DNA of 26,067 nucleotides from a virus, in IMG/VR virus record IMGVR_UViG_3300022752_000338, positions 1 through 26,067 of that record; one strand, given 5' to 3'. The position numbers and the translations under genes were made by a program. Positions 6,573-14,613 of the stretch are shown in pieces. Position 1 is the stretch's first letter; each line of letters opens with the position of its first letter. The notes under the pieces were generated by a model, which did not search any database, was not told where the DNA came from, and saw only the letters and a list, made by a program, of their open reading frames with translations.

Positions 6573-6736
6573 GTCTAGTGTGGCAACTAGGCGTTGACGT
6601 TACTTGAGAAAAACCCCGTAGAGTTCTGTGTGGTCTTGTCGTACAGCAAGCGAGTCTTTTGAGTAACGTCAATCGTCTTGTTGTTGCTCTCGCCAAGAGC
6701 CAAGACCACAGAGCATTTTGCGGGGTTTTTGCTTTT
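6573..6736 (+). ncRNA. Candidate structured non-coding RNA with pseudoknot topology
   Basis: Downstream of the promoter lie several paired segments. A 5-bp hairpin, CTAGT (6575-6579)/ACTAG (6586-6590), starts the transcript. Helix A is TTGACGTTACT (6594-6604) with its exact complement at 6662-6672 (11 bp). Helix B is AAAAACCCCG (6609-6618) with its complement at 6721-6730 (10 bp). Helix C is TGTGGTCTTG (6629-6638) with its complement at 6701-6710 (10 bp). Hairpin D is GCTCT (6686-6690)/AGAGC (6696-6700). C nests in B, but A crosses both, so the order A-B-C-A'-C'-B' is a pseudoknot or a switch. The 3' side ends CGGGGTTTTTGCTTTT, possibly a terminator. It does not match tRNA, tmRNA, 6S or RNase P features that I know. 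The repeats are strand-symmetric; the promoter favours the + strand. Confidence 0.6.
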
Positions 6737-6964
6737 GGACAGCCCAATGCGGTACGTCGATGGTTGGTGCTGAGATACCCTGTTACACGAGCGAGCCAAA
6801 GCAGGGAGCGTGGGCGAATTCCTAGAGCGCGGTGGTTGAAAATAGTCTGGGATAGTGCATTGCGATGGCATGGCTCCGTGGGTCAAACATCTAAAGCATA
6901 GAGCGAACCAGTATTTAATTACGGTAAGGCTATGCTTTGCTCCAACATTCACCATGGGTCAGAA
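6737..6964 (+). other. Non-coding stretch with further inverted repeats
   Basis: I find no convincing gene here. Possible pairings are AGC-CCAA (6741-6747) with TTGG-t-GCT (6764-6771), CCCTG (6778-6782) with CAGGG (6802-6806), and AAAGCATAG (6893-6901) with CTATGCTTT (6930-6938). They are weaker than those at 6573-6736. They could belong to the same transcript, which would then be about 370 bases, or to a leader of the 6965 gene. No tRNA cloverleaf is present. Confidence 0.4.
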
Positions 6965-7168
6965 ATGCGAATCACAAGAGAATGGCTAGATGAGATAAGC
7001 GATGACAAGGGACTTACCAAAGGCCAACAACAACTGTTGACTAAGTGGTGTTCCGAGTTACCTTATGTGGGTAAAGAGATACCCGACCAAGTTGCCCACT
7101 TCCTTTTAGGATGTCGTGGTTACCGAGAAATCCCCCCGTACATCAAAGAATCTAATGGCTTAGTTTGA
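6965..7168 (+). CDS. Small conserved phage protein (MRITREWLDE type)
   Basis: A 67-aa product from the ATG at 6965. An in-frame ATG at 6932 would add 11 residues of unlike composition. The start MRITREWLDE, the Q-LLTKW-C core and the end FLLGCRGYR recur in a short phage family of unknown function. No clear ribosome binding site is seen before 6965, so the start is uncertain and translation may depend on the structured RNA upstream. Two cysteines (CSEL and GCRG) are not arranged as a zinc site. Confidence 0.6.
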   Translation: MRITREWLDEISDDKGLTKGQQQLLTKWCSELPYVGKEIPDQVAHFLLGCRGYREIPPYIKESNGLV

Positions 7169-7222
7169 CTAGCCAAACCTTTACTTAAAGAGTATGATGT
7201 AGTCCTGAAAGGTTAAAATCCC

Positions 7223-7402
7223 ATGAAAAACTTTATTGAACTAAATGTTGCTGACGAATTTGTACTTCGTTTCTACAAAGAGCCAATTGGGAATGACCAA
7301 AATGTGTATGTGTTGCGCGTGACGGAAGAGATCATCAAGCTGATTCAAGACGACTTGGATGCTTGTGTTAAACGCCAGAACGGCGCACTACAAACACATT
7401 GA
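7223..7402 (+). CDS. Small hypothetical protein, 59 aa
   Basis: A 59-aa ORF beginning MKNFIELNVADEFVLRFYK. GAAAGG (7207-7212) lies 10 bases before the ATG. Beta-like N-terminal half and helical C-terminal half (VTEEIIKLIQDDLDACVK). The stop is followed 8 bases later by the next start, and the two genes share the GAGG region. Family not recognised; the composition is like its neighbours, which supports a real gene. Confidence 0.55.
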   Translation: MKNFIELNVADEFVLRFYKEPIGNDQNVYVLRVTEEIIKLIQDDLDACVKRQNGALQTH

Positions 7403-7410
7403 GGTTAACC

Positions 7411-10389
7411 ATGGATGACAAGGCAGCGTTTGGCTTCTATCCACAACTGAAGCCTAAACGTACTACGCAAGATCCTGAAGCTGCCAAGAACGCGCCTATA
7501 GACTTTTTGCGTGGTCGGGTTGCTGGTACTCTTGGAATGCCTGGCGACATCGAGCAACTAGCTCGTGATCTTGCCATGCTTGCTGGTGCGCCTGAGTCAC
7601 AATCGTTCCTTCCTACTACCGAGCGAGTGCTGCCGAACATACCGCTTGGTTCAGATACTCCAGTCTCTCGTGCTGCTGCTGGCTTGGGTAGCCTGACCTC
7701 CAACCCTATTGATGTTGTTAAAGCAGGTAAGCTTGCTAGCAAAGCTGCCAAAGCCGCAAAGCCTGAGATTAGTCAAGCCCTTGAAGAGTATATGTTTAAG
7801 CATGGGCTGGCGCTTCCTGCTGCCGAGCCTTCTTTCAAGATTCCCGCCGGACTAAAGCCATCTGAGAAAGATAAATTTGTACGCGTATATAACGCAATGG
7901 AGTCTGGTGACACAATACCAAGATCTACAAAAAACGTACAAGAAGTTGTTGGAGACGAAAAAGATATAGCTAGATCTTTGTTGACAGATCCAACTTATAA
8001 ACAGCTTGGTCAAATACCAATAGAAGACATAGATGCTGCTTTGTCTGCTCGGAAAAGATACAGGTCAGAGCCAGCCAAGACGCCTGGTAAAAATGCATCT
8101 GAGCAAGATTGGGCCAAGTGGGGTGAAGCTCATGGCGTAAACATGACAAGAACCCCAGATGTTTCACTTGGCATTACTGATTTAACAAGCAAAAGAGAAA
8201 TAAAGATTCCAGGCGGTCTTGAGGGAACATTTACTATTCCCGACTTGTTTCACATAAAAGCCCAAAACATTAATCCAGCATCTCTTCCAAAAGATGTTCA
8301 TGACCAATTGATGAAAAAATTTATCAGGACTCATAACATTGAAAATCCTGATGAAGTTGACATTTTTAACAGATTAAATTTTGCTTTGCTTTCTCCCAAT
8401 GCGCCATTGACTCCAAATGAGTTTTTGGCACAACGAGCAAGATTGGTAAACAAAGAAGAGCTGGAAGCATTGGCCTCTCGCGTTGGAGAGCAAAATCTTG
8501 CGCAGACCGCTGGTGAGCAATTGGGGGTTGGTGCCGCTGGCCGCGGAGGTATGGGTGTTGCCGGAACCGCAAACCTTGCTAATCAAGCCACATTGGCCAA
8601 ATTGATTTTGGAAAAGCCGGAGATGTTTAAGATACAGCCTGGCGAGACCATGAGAGATGTAACCATGCGCGTTATGAATCAAGTCCCTGGACTTGGCCCA
8701 AAGACCGCATCTTTAGGAACTCCGTGGTTGGATCTAAATAAAGCAAACACCTCTGCTGTTGATTTGCACATGATCAGAAATTCTTACAAAAGAATGTTGA
8801 ATGATCCAGAGGTCGGGGAAGCCTTTAGGGAAAGAATGGGTTCTTTGTTAAAAACAGAGCCAACAACAGAAGCAATATTAAATGTAGACCCTAAAAAAGT
8901 TGAGGACGCCGCAATTGGAATTATTGGCGGCACTGACTTATCAAGAATGTACAGGCTGAAGACTGGCGAGTTGAACAAAATACCTGCATCATCTACTCCT
9001 GATAAGCTTGCTTATGAACCAAAATCATTTAGAGAATTCAATCCTTTTTACAATAAAGTTGTAGATTATGTTGATGAATCTAGAGGCGCAAATCCTGTAA
9101 TCGAATTATTTCCTGAGCAATGGAGGAAATGGGATATTTACAGGCAACGCATTGAGCCGCATGAATTTGCTCACCCTGATTTTAGAAAGCTGCCTAGACA
9201 ATCTTGGTCTGAGATGGCCGACTCTCTGTCTGCTCATAAAGAAGCTGGATATACACAGGCCAATGATCCTGTAATGAAAGATTCTGATTGGAGAAAGCTT
9301 TACTATGGAAGAGTTTCTCCAGAGGCTTTGTTGCCACTAGGTGCAGCTTCTGCTGGTGCGCTTGCTTTAGAAAAGTTAAATCAAGATAAGCCAAAAGAAA
9401 AATCCATTCATATCTCCGATAACCCTGACATCATGATGATGGAAGTAGAAGATCAGAAGTTTGGTATAGGCGGAATGGCTGGCAAAGCAGTTAAGTCTGC
9501 CGTAGCCACAAGAGAGCTGGAGAAACAAGCTGTACTAAGGGCTGAAGCAGCCGCTAAGAGTGCTGCCAAGCAAGCCCTCATGCCCCAATACAACGAAGCA
9601 GTAAAGGGCATGACAAAGAAGCAAGACCCTCTATCGTTTGAAGAGTGGAAGGCCATTAACTACCCAGAGGGAACGCAAGGGTTGCAGAATGTACCTCAAA
9701 AGCAAACCTTTAAGTATCCACAAGAATCTTTGCCCGCGGAAGAAAGTGAAGAAAACCTGCAAAAGTTTCTCGGTAACAGCAGGATTAGGAATCGTCTTTA
9801 CCATGCAACACCCAAGAATTTTTCCGAATTTAAACCAGGCGGCGATGACCCAACAATTAGTGGCCCAGCAATTTGGCTGACACCCAATGCCACAAAACAA
9901 CCTGCCGCTCACAATATAAGCAGTCGCTCACAGGAGTTTAGAGAAGGAACCAATGTCATGCCCATATACGTTCAGGCAAGATCTCCTTTAATGCTTGACG
10001 ACAAGTTAGCAATTGAATGGGCAAGAGAGGTCTACGCTGACGGAAGCCTTGAATTCCCTGATCTGCTCTCCCCAAAAACAATTGAAGAGTTGAAAAAGGG
10101 TGGCTACGACAGCATCATCCATGCAGACCCTTACGGCAACCGCGGTGGTGAGCAAGAAATCATCATGTTTGAGCCAAACAAAATCAAGTCAGCCATCGGC
10201 AACCGTGGCACTTACGACATCAACGAAGCCGACATAACCAAAGCCGCTGGTGGCGCTGTATTTAACACAGATCCTGACATGAGTGATGGTGGACAGATTA
10301 TTGAAGGCGCTCCATTCAAACACGGTGGCGATGTTAACCTAGACGCAATGTATATGGCCGTGAACGACGCGAAGTTTAGAAGGAAGTAA
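7411..10389 (+). CDS. Large polyvalent protein: HhH-GPD-like motif and C-terminal ADP-ribosyltransferase-like domain
   Basis: A 992-aa protein; the ATG at 7411 has GAGG 6 bases upstream. The C-terminal domain (about 785-936) resembles ADP-ribosyltransferases of the phage polyvalent group (ART-PolyVal). It has RLYHAT (795-800), IWLTPN (821-826), GYDSIIHAD and EQEIIMFEPNKIKSAIGN (914-931). Residues 424-456 read QVPGLGPKTA, then AVDLHMIR. This is the helix-hairpin-helix plus catalytic-Asp arrangement of HhH-GPD DNA glycosylases, with Lys431 and Asp451 matching EndoIII Lys120 and Asp138. No iron-sulfur cysteines follow. N-terminal, middle and alanine-rich (690-730) regions are unassigned. The C-terminus has glycine motifs (FKHGGDV). 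Polyvalent proteins of other phages are thought to be injected with DNA; that role here is inferred from position beside the portal and from the domains. Confidence 0.75.
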   Translation: MDDKAAFGFYPQLKPKRTTQDPEAAKNAPIDFLRGRVAGTLGMPGDIEQLARDLAMLAGAPESQSFLPTTERVLPNIPLGSDTPVSRAAAGLGSLTSNPIDVVKAGKLASKAAKAAKPEISQALEEYMFKHGLALPAAEPSFKIPAGLKPSEKDKFVRVYNAMESGDTIPRSTKNVQEVVGDEKDIARSLLTDPTYKQLGQIPIEDIDAALSARKRYRSEPAKTPGKNASEQDWAKWGEAHGVNMTRTPDVSLGITDLTSKREIKIPGGLEGTFTIPDLFHIKAQNINPASLPKDVHDQLMKKFIRTHNIENPDEVDIFNRLNFALLSPNAPLTPNEFLAQRARLVNKEELEALASRVGEQNLAQTAGEQLGVGAAGRGGMGVAGTANLANQATLAKLILEKPEMFKIQPGETMRDVTMRVMNQVPGLGPKTASLGTPWLDLNKANTSAVDLHMIRNSYKRMLNDPEVGEAFRERMGSLLKTEPTTEAILNVDPKKVEDAAIGIIGGTDLSRMYRLKTGELNKIPASSTPDKLAYEPKSFREFNPFYNKVVDYVDESRGANPVIELFPEQWRKWDIYRQRIEPHEFAHPDFRKLPRQSWSEMADSLSAHKEAGYTQANDPVMKDSDWRKLYYGRVSPEALLPLGAASAGALALEKLNQDKPKEKSIHISDNPDIMMMEVEDQKFGIGGMAGKAVKSAVATRELEKQAVLRAEAAAKSAAKQALMPQYNEAVKGMTKKQDPLSFEEWKAINYPEGTQGLQNVPQKQTFKYPQESLPAEESEENLQKFLGNSRIRNRLYHATPKNFSEFKPGGDDPTISGPAIWLTPNATKQPAAHNISSRSQEFREGTNVMPIYVQARSPLMLDDKLAIEWAREVYADGSLEFPDLLSPKTIEELKKGGYDSIIHADPYGNRGGEQEIIMFEPNKIKSAIGNRGTYDINEADITKAAGGAVFNTDPDMSDGGQIIEGAPFKHGGDVNLDAMYMAVNDAKFRRK

Positions 10390-10392
10390 ATA

Positions 10393-12894
10393 ATGGCAAC
10401 AGAATTCCCCATCGACCCAGAGTTTGGTCGAAATGAACCACCTGCACCTGAAGATCAAGGCATGGAGGTGGAATTAGATTTAGAAGAATCCAACATAGAA
10501 GAGCTACCTGATGGCTCTGCTGTGGTCACTATGGACGACTTTAAAGGCCCCGAGGATGATGAAGACTTCTACGGTAACTTGGCTGAAGACATTGATCCGT
10601 GGGAGTTGGACAAGATTGCTCTGCGCTATCTTGGTTTAATTGACAAAGATAAAGAAGCTCGCTCCCAGCGCGACAAGCAGTATGAAGAAGGCATCCGTCG
10701 TACTGGTATGGGGAATGATGCCCCAGGCGGTGCTAACTTCATGGGCGCTTCTAAGGTAGTCCATCCCGTAATGGCTGAAGCCTGTGTAGACTTTGCTGCT
10801 CGCGCCATTAAAGAGCTGTTCCCACCAGATGGCCCAACCCGCACCAAGATTTTGGGTGACGTGGATAAAGAGAAGACTGAAGTTGCCGAGCGTAAGCGTG
10901 ACTTCATGAACTGGCAACTTACTGAGCAGATTGAAGAGTTCCGTGATGAGCAAGAACAACTGCTCACCCAGCTCCCATTGGGCGGCTCTCAATTCATGAA
11001 GATCTGGTATGACGAGAACAAAAAGCGTCCCTGCGCTGAGTTTGTTCCTATCGACAACATTCTTCTTCCATTCTCCGCGGCAAACTTCTACACAGCCCAG
11101 CGCGTCACCGAGGTGATGGACATTACCGACTGGGAATTTAAGCGCCGCATCAGCTCGGGTCTATACCGTGACACAAGTTACATCCGTGCCACTATGGAGC
11201 CAGAACAAACCCGCTCCGAGAAAGCTACTGACAAGATTGAGGGCAAGAAGTTTGATGAGAATGAAGACGGTGTAAGACGTATATACCATGTGTATACATG
11301 GCTTGAACTGGAAGACGACTCTTACACAAAAGGAGAGTCTGCGCCCTACATCTTGATGATTGACGACATCGAGAGCAAAGTCATTGGCCTGTACCGCAAT
11401 TGGGAAGAGGGCGACGACACCATGTCCAAGCTAGATTGGCTGATTGAATTCAAATTCATTCCATGGCGTGGAGCGTATGCTGTTGGATTGCCCCACCTCA
11501 TTGGAGGCTTGGCAGCAGCCCTTACAGGCTCTCTGAGGGCTTTATTAGACTCAGCCCATATCAACAACGCCCCAACCATGCTGAAGCTCAAAGGCGGCAA
11601 GATCAGCGGGCAGAGCCAACAAGTTGAAGTCACCCAAGTGGTGGAGATTGAGGGTGCGCCTGGCGTGGATGACGTTCGCAAGATTGCTATGCCTTTGCCC
11701 TTTAATGCGCCTAGCCCCGTATTGTTCTCTCTGATGGGCTTTTTAGAGAAAGCCGCCAAGGGAGTTATTACTACCGCGGAAGAGAAGATTGCTGACGTAA
11801 CCGCACAAGCTCCTGTCGGGACTACCCAAGCCCTGATTGAGCAGGGTGCTGCCGTGTTTGCCGCTATCCACGCTCGACTCCACGCAAGCCAAAGCCGCGT
11901 GCTCAAGGTTCTTGCTAGGCTGAACCGCTGGTACTTGGACGATATGCAGAAGGGTGACGTGGTTGAAGACCTAGAAATCACCCGAGAAGACTTCAAGCGC
12001 AACACAGACGTAGTTCCTGTATCTGACCCCCACATCTTCTCTGAAACTCAGCGTATGGCCCAAATACAGGCTGTTATGCAGGTTATGGAGAAGCACCCCG
12101 ACCTGTTTAACCGCAAGTCTGTTGTGGAAAGATTCTTGAAGCAGATCAAGGTGCCAGCCGTTAATGAGTTGATGCGGGACGTTCCTGATCCTGAGAAGCG
12201 GGATTCTGCCAATGAGAACGTGGCTATGTCTATCGGACAACCTGCTTTTGCTTACATAGAGCAAGACCACCTTGCCCATATTCAGAGCCACTTAGACTTC
12301 GCCAAAGACCCAATCCTTGGCGCAAACCCCATGATTGCTCCGGCATTTATCCCCCATGTGATGGAGCACATCAAGCAGCACTTGACCTTGTGGTATCTCA
12401 ACCGCATGAATGGGTATGTGAACAAGTCTCTTGGCAAGCCTGTTACGGACTACGACGTGGAAGACGTTACCCCTAAGATTGACAAGCTGTTTGCCTTGGC
12501 TGGCCAGCACGTCAATCAAGACAGTATGCAGACCTTCCAGCAGATTATGCCAATCATCCAACAGATGATGCAGCAACTGCAACAGTTCCAACCCAAGCCT
12601 CCAATGACTCCAGAGGCGCAAGTCCTTATGGACACCAGCATGGCAGAAACCCAGCGCCGCGCACAGAGAGATCAGGCAGATGTTCAGCTCGAAATGAAGA
12701 AACATCAAGATGACATGGCACTTGCCCAAGAAGAATTGCAACTCAAGATGGCTATTGCTCAAGGCGACAACGAAACCAAAGAGCGTATCGAATCTGCACG
12801 TTTGACCAGAGATGCCGTCAAGTTGCAAAACGAGCAGACCAAAACTGCACTTACTTTAACTAGCAAACAAGGAGGCCCATATGGCTACCAGTGA
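10393..12894 (+). CDS. Portal protein (P22 gp1-like, long form)
   Basis: An 833-aa protein, the length class of P22-like portals. The N-terminal 60 residues are acidic. The core includes VHPVMAEACVDFAARAIKELFPP, a portal-family hallmark (about residues 122-144), and the clip/stem part around FIPWRGAYAVGLPHLIGGL. The C-terminal 150 residues are glutamine-rich and helical (QQIMPIIQQMMQQLQQ, then alternating charged helices), as expected for a barrel extension. The dodecameric portal sits at one capsid vertex as the DNA channel, docks TerL during packaging and the adaptor afterwards. It starts 4 bases after the previous stop. The last codons carry the AAGGAGG for the next gene, which overlaps by 14 bases. 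Confidence 0.9.
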   Translation: MATEFPIDPEFGRNEPPAPEDQGMEVELDLEESNIEELPDGSAVVTMDDFKGPEDDEDFYGNLAEDIDPWELDKIALRYLGLIDKDKEARSQRDKQYEEGIRRTGMGNDAPGGANFMGASKVVHPVMAEACVDFAARAIKELFPPDGPTRTKILGDVDKEKTEVAERKRDFMNWQLTEQIEEFRDEQEQLLTQLPLGGSQFMKIWYDENKKRPCAEFVPIDNILLPFSAANFYTAQRVTEVMDITDWEFKRRISSGLYRDTSYIRATMEPEQTRSEKATDKIEGKKFDENEDGVRRIYHVYTWLELEDDSYTKGESAPYILMIDDIESKVIGLYRNWEEGDDTMSKLDWLIEFKFIPWRGAYAVGLPHLIGGLAAALTGSLRALLDSAHINNAPTMLKLKGGKISGQSQQVEVTQVVEIEGAPGVDDVRKIAMPLPFNAPSPVLFSLMGFLEKAAKGVITTAEEKIADVTAQAPVGTTQALIEQGAAVFAAIHARLHASQSRVLKVLARLNRWYLDDMQKGDVVEDLEITREDFKRNTDVVPVSDPHIFSETQRMAQIQAVMQVMEKHPDLFNRKSVVERFLKQIKVPAVNELMRDVPDPEKRDSANENVAMSIGQPAFAYIEQDHLAHIQSHLDFAKDPILGANPMIAPAFIPHVMEHIKQHLTLWYLNRMNGYVNKSLGKPVTDYDVEDVTPKIDKLFALAGQHVNQDSMQTFQQIMPIIQQMMQQLQQFQPKPPMTPEAQVLMDTSMAETQRRAQRDQADVQLEMKKHQDDMALAQEELQLKMAIAQGDNETKERIESARLTRDAVKLQNEQTKTALTLTSKQGGPYGYQ

Positions 12895-13036
12895 TCAAGA
12901 ACAAAAGAGCATTAACGTGCCACAACACAAGCGTATCGCAATGGGCGAGAAACTTGATGGCACCAGCATGCAACCTAAAGGCCAATCAAACAGCCCAAAG
13001 CCACAAGGAGGACTCAGCCAAGCTAAGAAAAAGTAA
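12881..13036 (+). CDS. Small basic hydrophilic protein, 51 aa
   Basis: AAGGAGG (12869-12875) lies 5 bases before the ATG, inside the end of the portal gene. The 51-aa product is polar and basic, rich in Q, K, G and S, ending AKKK, with no hydrophobic core. It is probably disordered. TAA is followed directly by the next ATG. Position suggests a minor structural or assembly factor, but nothing in the sequence proves it. Confidence 0.6.
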   Translation: MATSDQEQKSINVPQHKRIAMGEKLDGTSMQPKGQSNSPKPQGGLSQAKKK

Positions 13037-13219
13037 ATGAACACAATTTCGGATCTTATAGGCGGTATCAAGTTACGTCAGGCTGAAATAGCCGCATCTC
13101 TTGCAGCAGGAAATGCTGTTAACTGGGAAACGTATCAACGCCTTGTAGGTGAACATAGTGGCTTAAACCAAGCCTTAGACATTTTAAATAAATTGTTAAA
13201 GGAAGATGAAGATGACTGA
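13037..13219 (+). CDS. Small helical phage protein
   Basis: A 60-aa protein starting directly after the previous TAA. CAAGGAGG lies about 30 bases upstream, so translation is probably by reinitiation. The product is two amphipathic helices with the pattern RQAEIAASLAAGNAVNWETY and LNQALDILNKLL. This form is common in small phage ORFs between portal and capsid genes and is of unknown role. The 3' end carries the AAGGA of the GroES-like gene and overlaps it by 8 bases. Confidence 0.7.
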   Translation: MNTISDLIGGIKLRQAEIAASLAAGNAVNWETYQRLVGEHSGLNQALDILNKLLKEDEDD

Positions 13220-13631
13220 ACGAGAGAATGAGTTGGCGTGGGCTTTCCCCGCAGTAGACCCAGGCGCTTTGCCCTTGGGTGGACGTATTTTGGTGCAATT
13301 GCGCCGCACAAAGAAGAAAGCAACCAGCTCTGGAATTATCTTGGTCGAAGAGACCAGAGAAACAGAGAAATGGCAAAACATGGTGGCTAAGGTATTGGCA
13401 ATAGGCCCAATCGCTTTTAGACACCGTGACACTATGCAACCATGGCCAGAGGGCACTTGGTGCGAAGTGGGTGATTACATCCGTGTCCCTAAGTGGGGCG
13501 GAGATCGTTGGGAGGTTCCGGTGCCGGGCGAAGACGCACTAGAAGACCCAGCATTGTTTATGGTTCTAAATGACCATGAAGTAATTGCCAAGCTAACTGG
13601 TGACCCGCTTTCAATGAAAGCATTTTTGTGA
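13212..13631 (+). CDS. GroES-like co-chaperonin
   Basis: A 139-aa protein. The ATG at 13212 is chosen because AAGGA lies 8 bases upstream; the alternative at 13206 would have only 2 bases. The pattern of the Cpn10 fold is seen in order: LPLGGRILVQL, a basic flexible loop with SSGIIL (residues 39-44), AKVLAIG, CEVGDYIRV and ALFMVLNDHEVIAKL. These match GroES (PLHDRVIV, GGIVL, GEVLAVG, VGDIVIF, VLIMSESDILAIV). The IIL tripeptide is where GroES binds GroEL. T4 gp31 shows that phages can replace GroES to enlarge the folding chamber for capsid protein. The position between portal and scaffold suits that job (inference). No phage GroEL is visible. Confidence 0.8.
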   Translation: MTERENELAWAFPAVDPGALPLGGRILVQLRRTKKKATSSGIILVEETRETEKWQNMVAKVLAIGPIAFRHRDTMQPWPEGTWCEVGDYIRVPKWGGDRWEVPVPGEDALEDPALFMVLNDHEVIAKLTGDPLSMKAFL

Positions 13632-13639
13632 GGTGAAAC

Positions 13640-14611
13640 ATGAGTGATAAAGACGAGAACCTAGATATTAAAGTATCTGAAGGCGCTGATGGCTCTGCAA
13701 CTGTAGACCTGCCTGATGATATTGAAAACCCTCAAGCCGAGGAACAAGAGCCGCGGGAAGAGGTGGAAGCCGCAGAGGGTGGTACAGTAGATGATGATGC
13801 TGACCAACCCGATGATACTGAGGCTATCCGTGCCGCACGTCGTGCTCGCCGCCGAGCTAAGAAGGAATATATTAAACAAGCGAATGTAGAAAAAGACATT
13901 CGTCTGCAAAACCTTCTACGCCAAAACCAAGAGTTACAAGAACGACTTGCGGTAGTGGAGCGAAAAACCCACAGTTCTGAACTTGCCAGAATAGATAAAG
14001 CTATTGAGGATCAAGAGTTAAGATTGCAATATGCTCGCATGAAACTGTCCGAGGCTACAGGCCAAGGTGACGGTGAAGCCATGGCCAAAGCGCAGGAGAT
14101 GTGGTACGAAACTCGCCGCCAAGTTGAGGCATTAAAAACCCTCAAAGAGCAAGCAAATCAAGCCACTCAAGACCGTCCTATTCAACAAGATAATAGTGAA
14201 ATGCAACGCCAAGCATCACGTTGGATGGATAGAAACCCTTGGTATGACCCAAGCGGTGGAGACGAAGATTCTGAAATAGCAAAAGTTATAGATCAGAAAT
14301 TAGTTAAAGAAGGTTGGAATCCTAATACCTCTGAATATTGGGAAGAGTTAGATAACCGCTTGCTAAAACGGTTACCGCATAGATATAATGTTAATCATGA
14401 CGAGAGGTCTTCTCGCAAACCGAGAAGTATTGTGACGGGTTCAGGACGCGAAAACATCGCCTCTAGTGGCAGTAAAAACTCATTTACTCTATCCCCTGAG
14501 CAAGTGAGGGCCATGAAAGATGCTGGCTTCTGGGATGATCCAAGCAAGCGAGCACGGATGATTAAACGATACGCAACTGAATCTAAACAATCTCAAGGTT
14601 ATAGGAGTTAA
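13640..14611 (+). CDS. Scaffolding protein
   Basis: A 323-aa protein with GAGG 5 bases before the ATG. Residues 1-62 are strongly acidic. Residues 64-76 are basic (RAARRARRRAKKE). Residues 80-175 form a long charged coiled coil. The C-terminus has the helix LSPEQVRAMKDAGFWDDP (285-302) and a basic tail (KRARMIKRY), the kind of end that binds capsid protein. Composition, length and position just upstream of the capsid gene fit a scaffold that templates prohead assembly and then leaves. No protease motif is present in it. Confidence 0.8.
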   Translation: MSDKDENLDIKVSEGADGSATVDLPDDIENPQAEEQEPREEVEAAEGGTVDDDADQPDDTEAIRAARRARRRAKKEYIKQANVEKDIRLQNLLRQNQELQERLAVVERKTHSSELARIDKAIEDQELRLQYARMKLSEATGQGDGEAMAKAQEMWYETRRQVEALKTLKEQANQATQDRPIQQDNSEMQRQASRWMDRNPWYDPSGGDEDSEIAKVIDQKLVKEGWNPNTSEYWEELDNRLLKRLPHRYNVNHDERSSRKPRSIVTGSGRENIASSGSKNSFTLSPEQVRAMKDAGFWDDPSKRARMIKRYATESKQSQGYRS

Positions 14612-14613
14612 AA

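Noticed and set aside
6659-6901. Plus-strand ORF of 80 codons
   Set aside because: It needs a TTG start without a ribosome binding site, is arginine- and tryptophan-rich unlike neighbours, and starts inside helix A'.
6587-6955. Minus-strand ORF of 122 codons across the RNA candidate
   Set aside because: It has no family resemblance that I can support, runs against the + promoter, lies antisense to the exact inverted repeats, and the stretch also keeps other ORFs open by chance. A conserved homologue would reopen it.
6737-6964. tRNA, tmRNA or RNase P RNA
   Set aside because: No cloverleaf, no T-loop consensus, no tag reading frame and no RNase P core motifs are seen.
7165-7198. TTGACT ... 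TATGAT as a promoter before the 7223 gene
   Set aside because: The spacer is 22 bases, too long for sigma70.
11346-12035. Minus-strand ORF of 229 codons inside the portal gene
   Set aside because: Antisense to a clear portal sequence; the translation has no recognisable domain.
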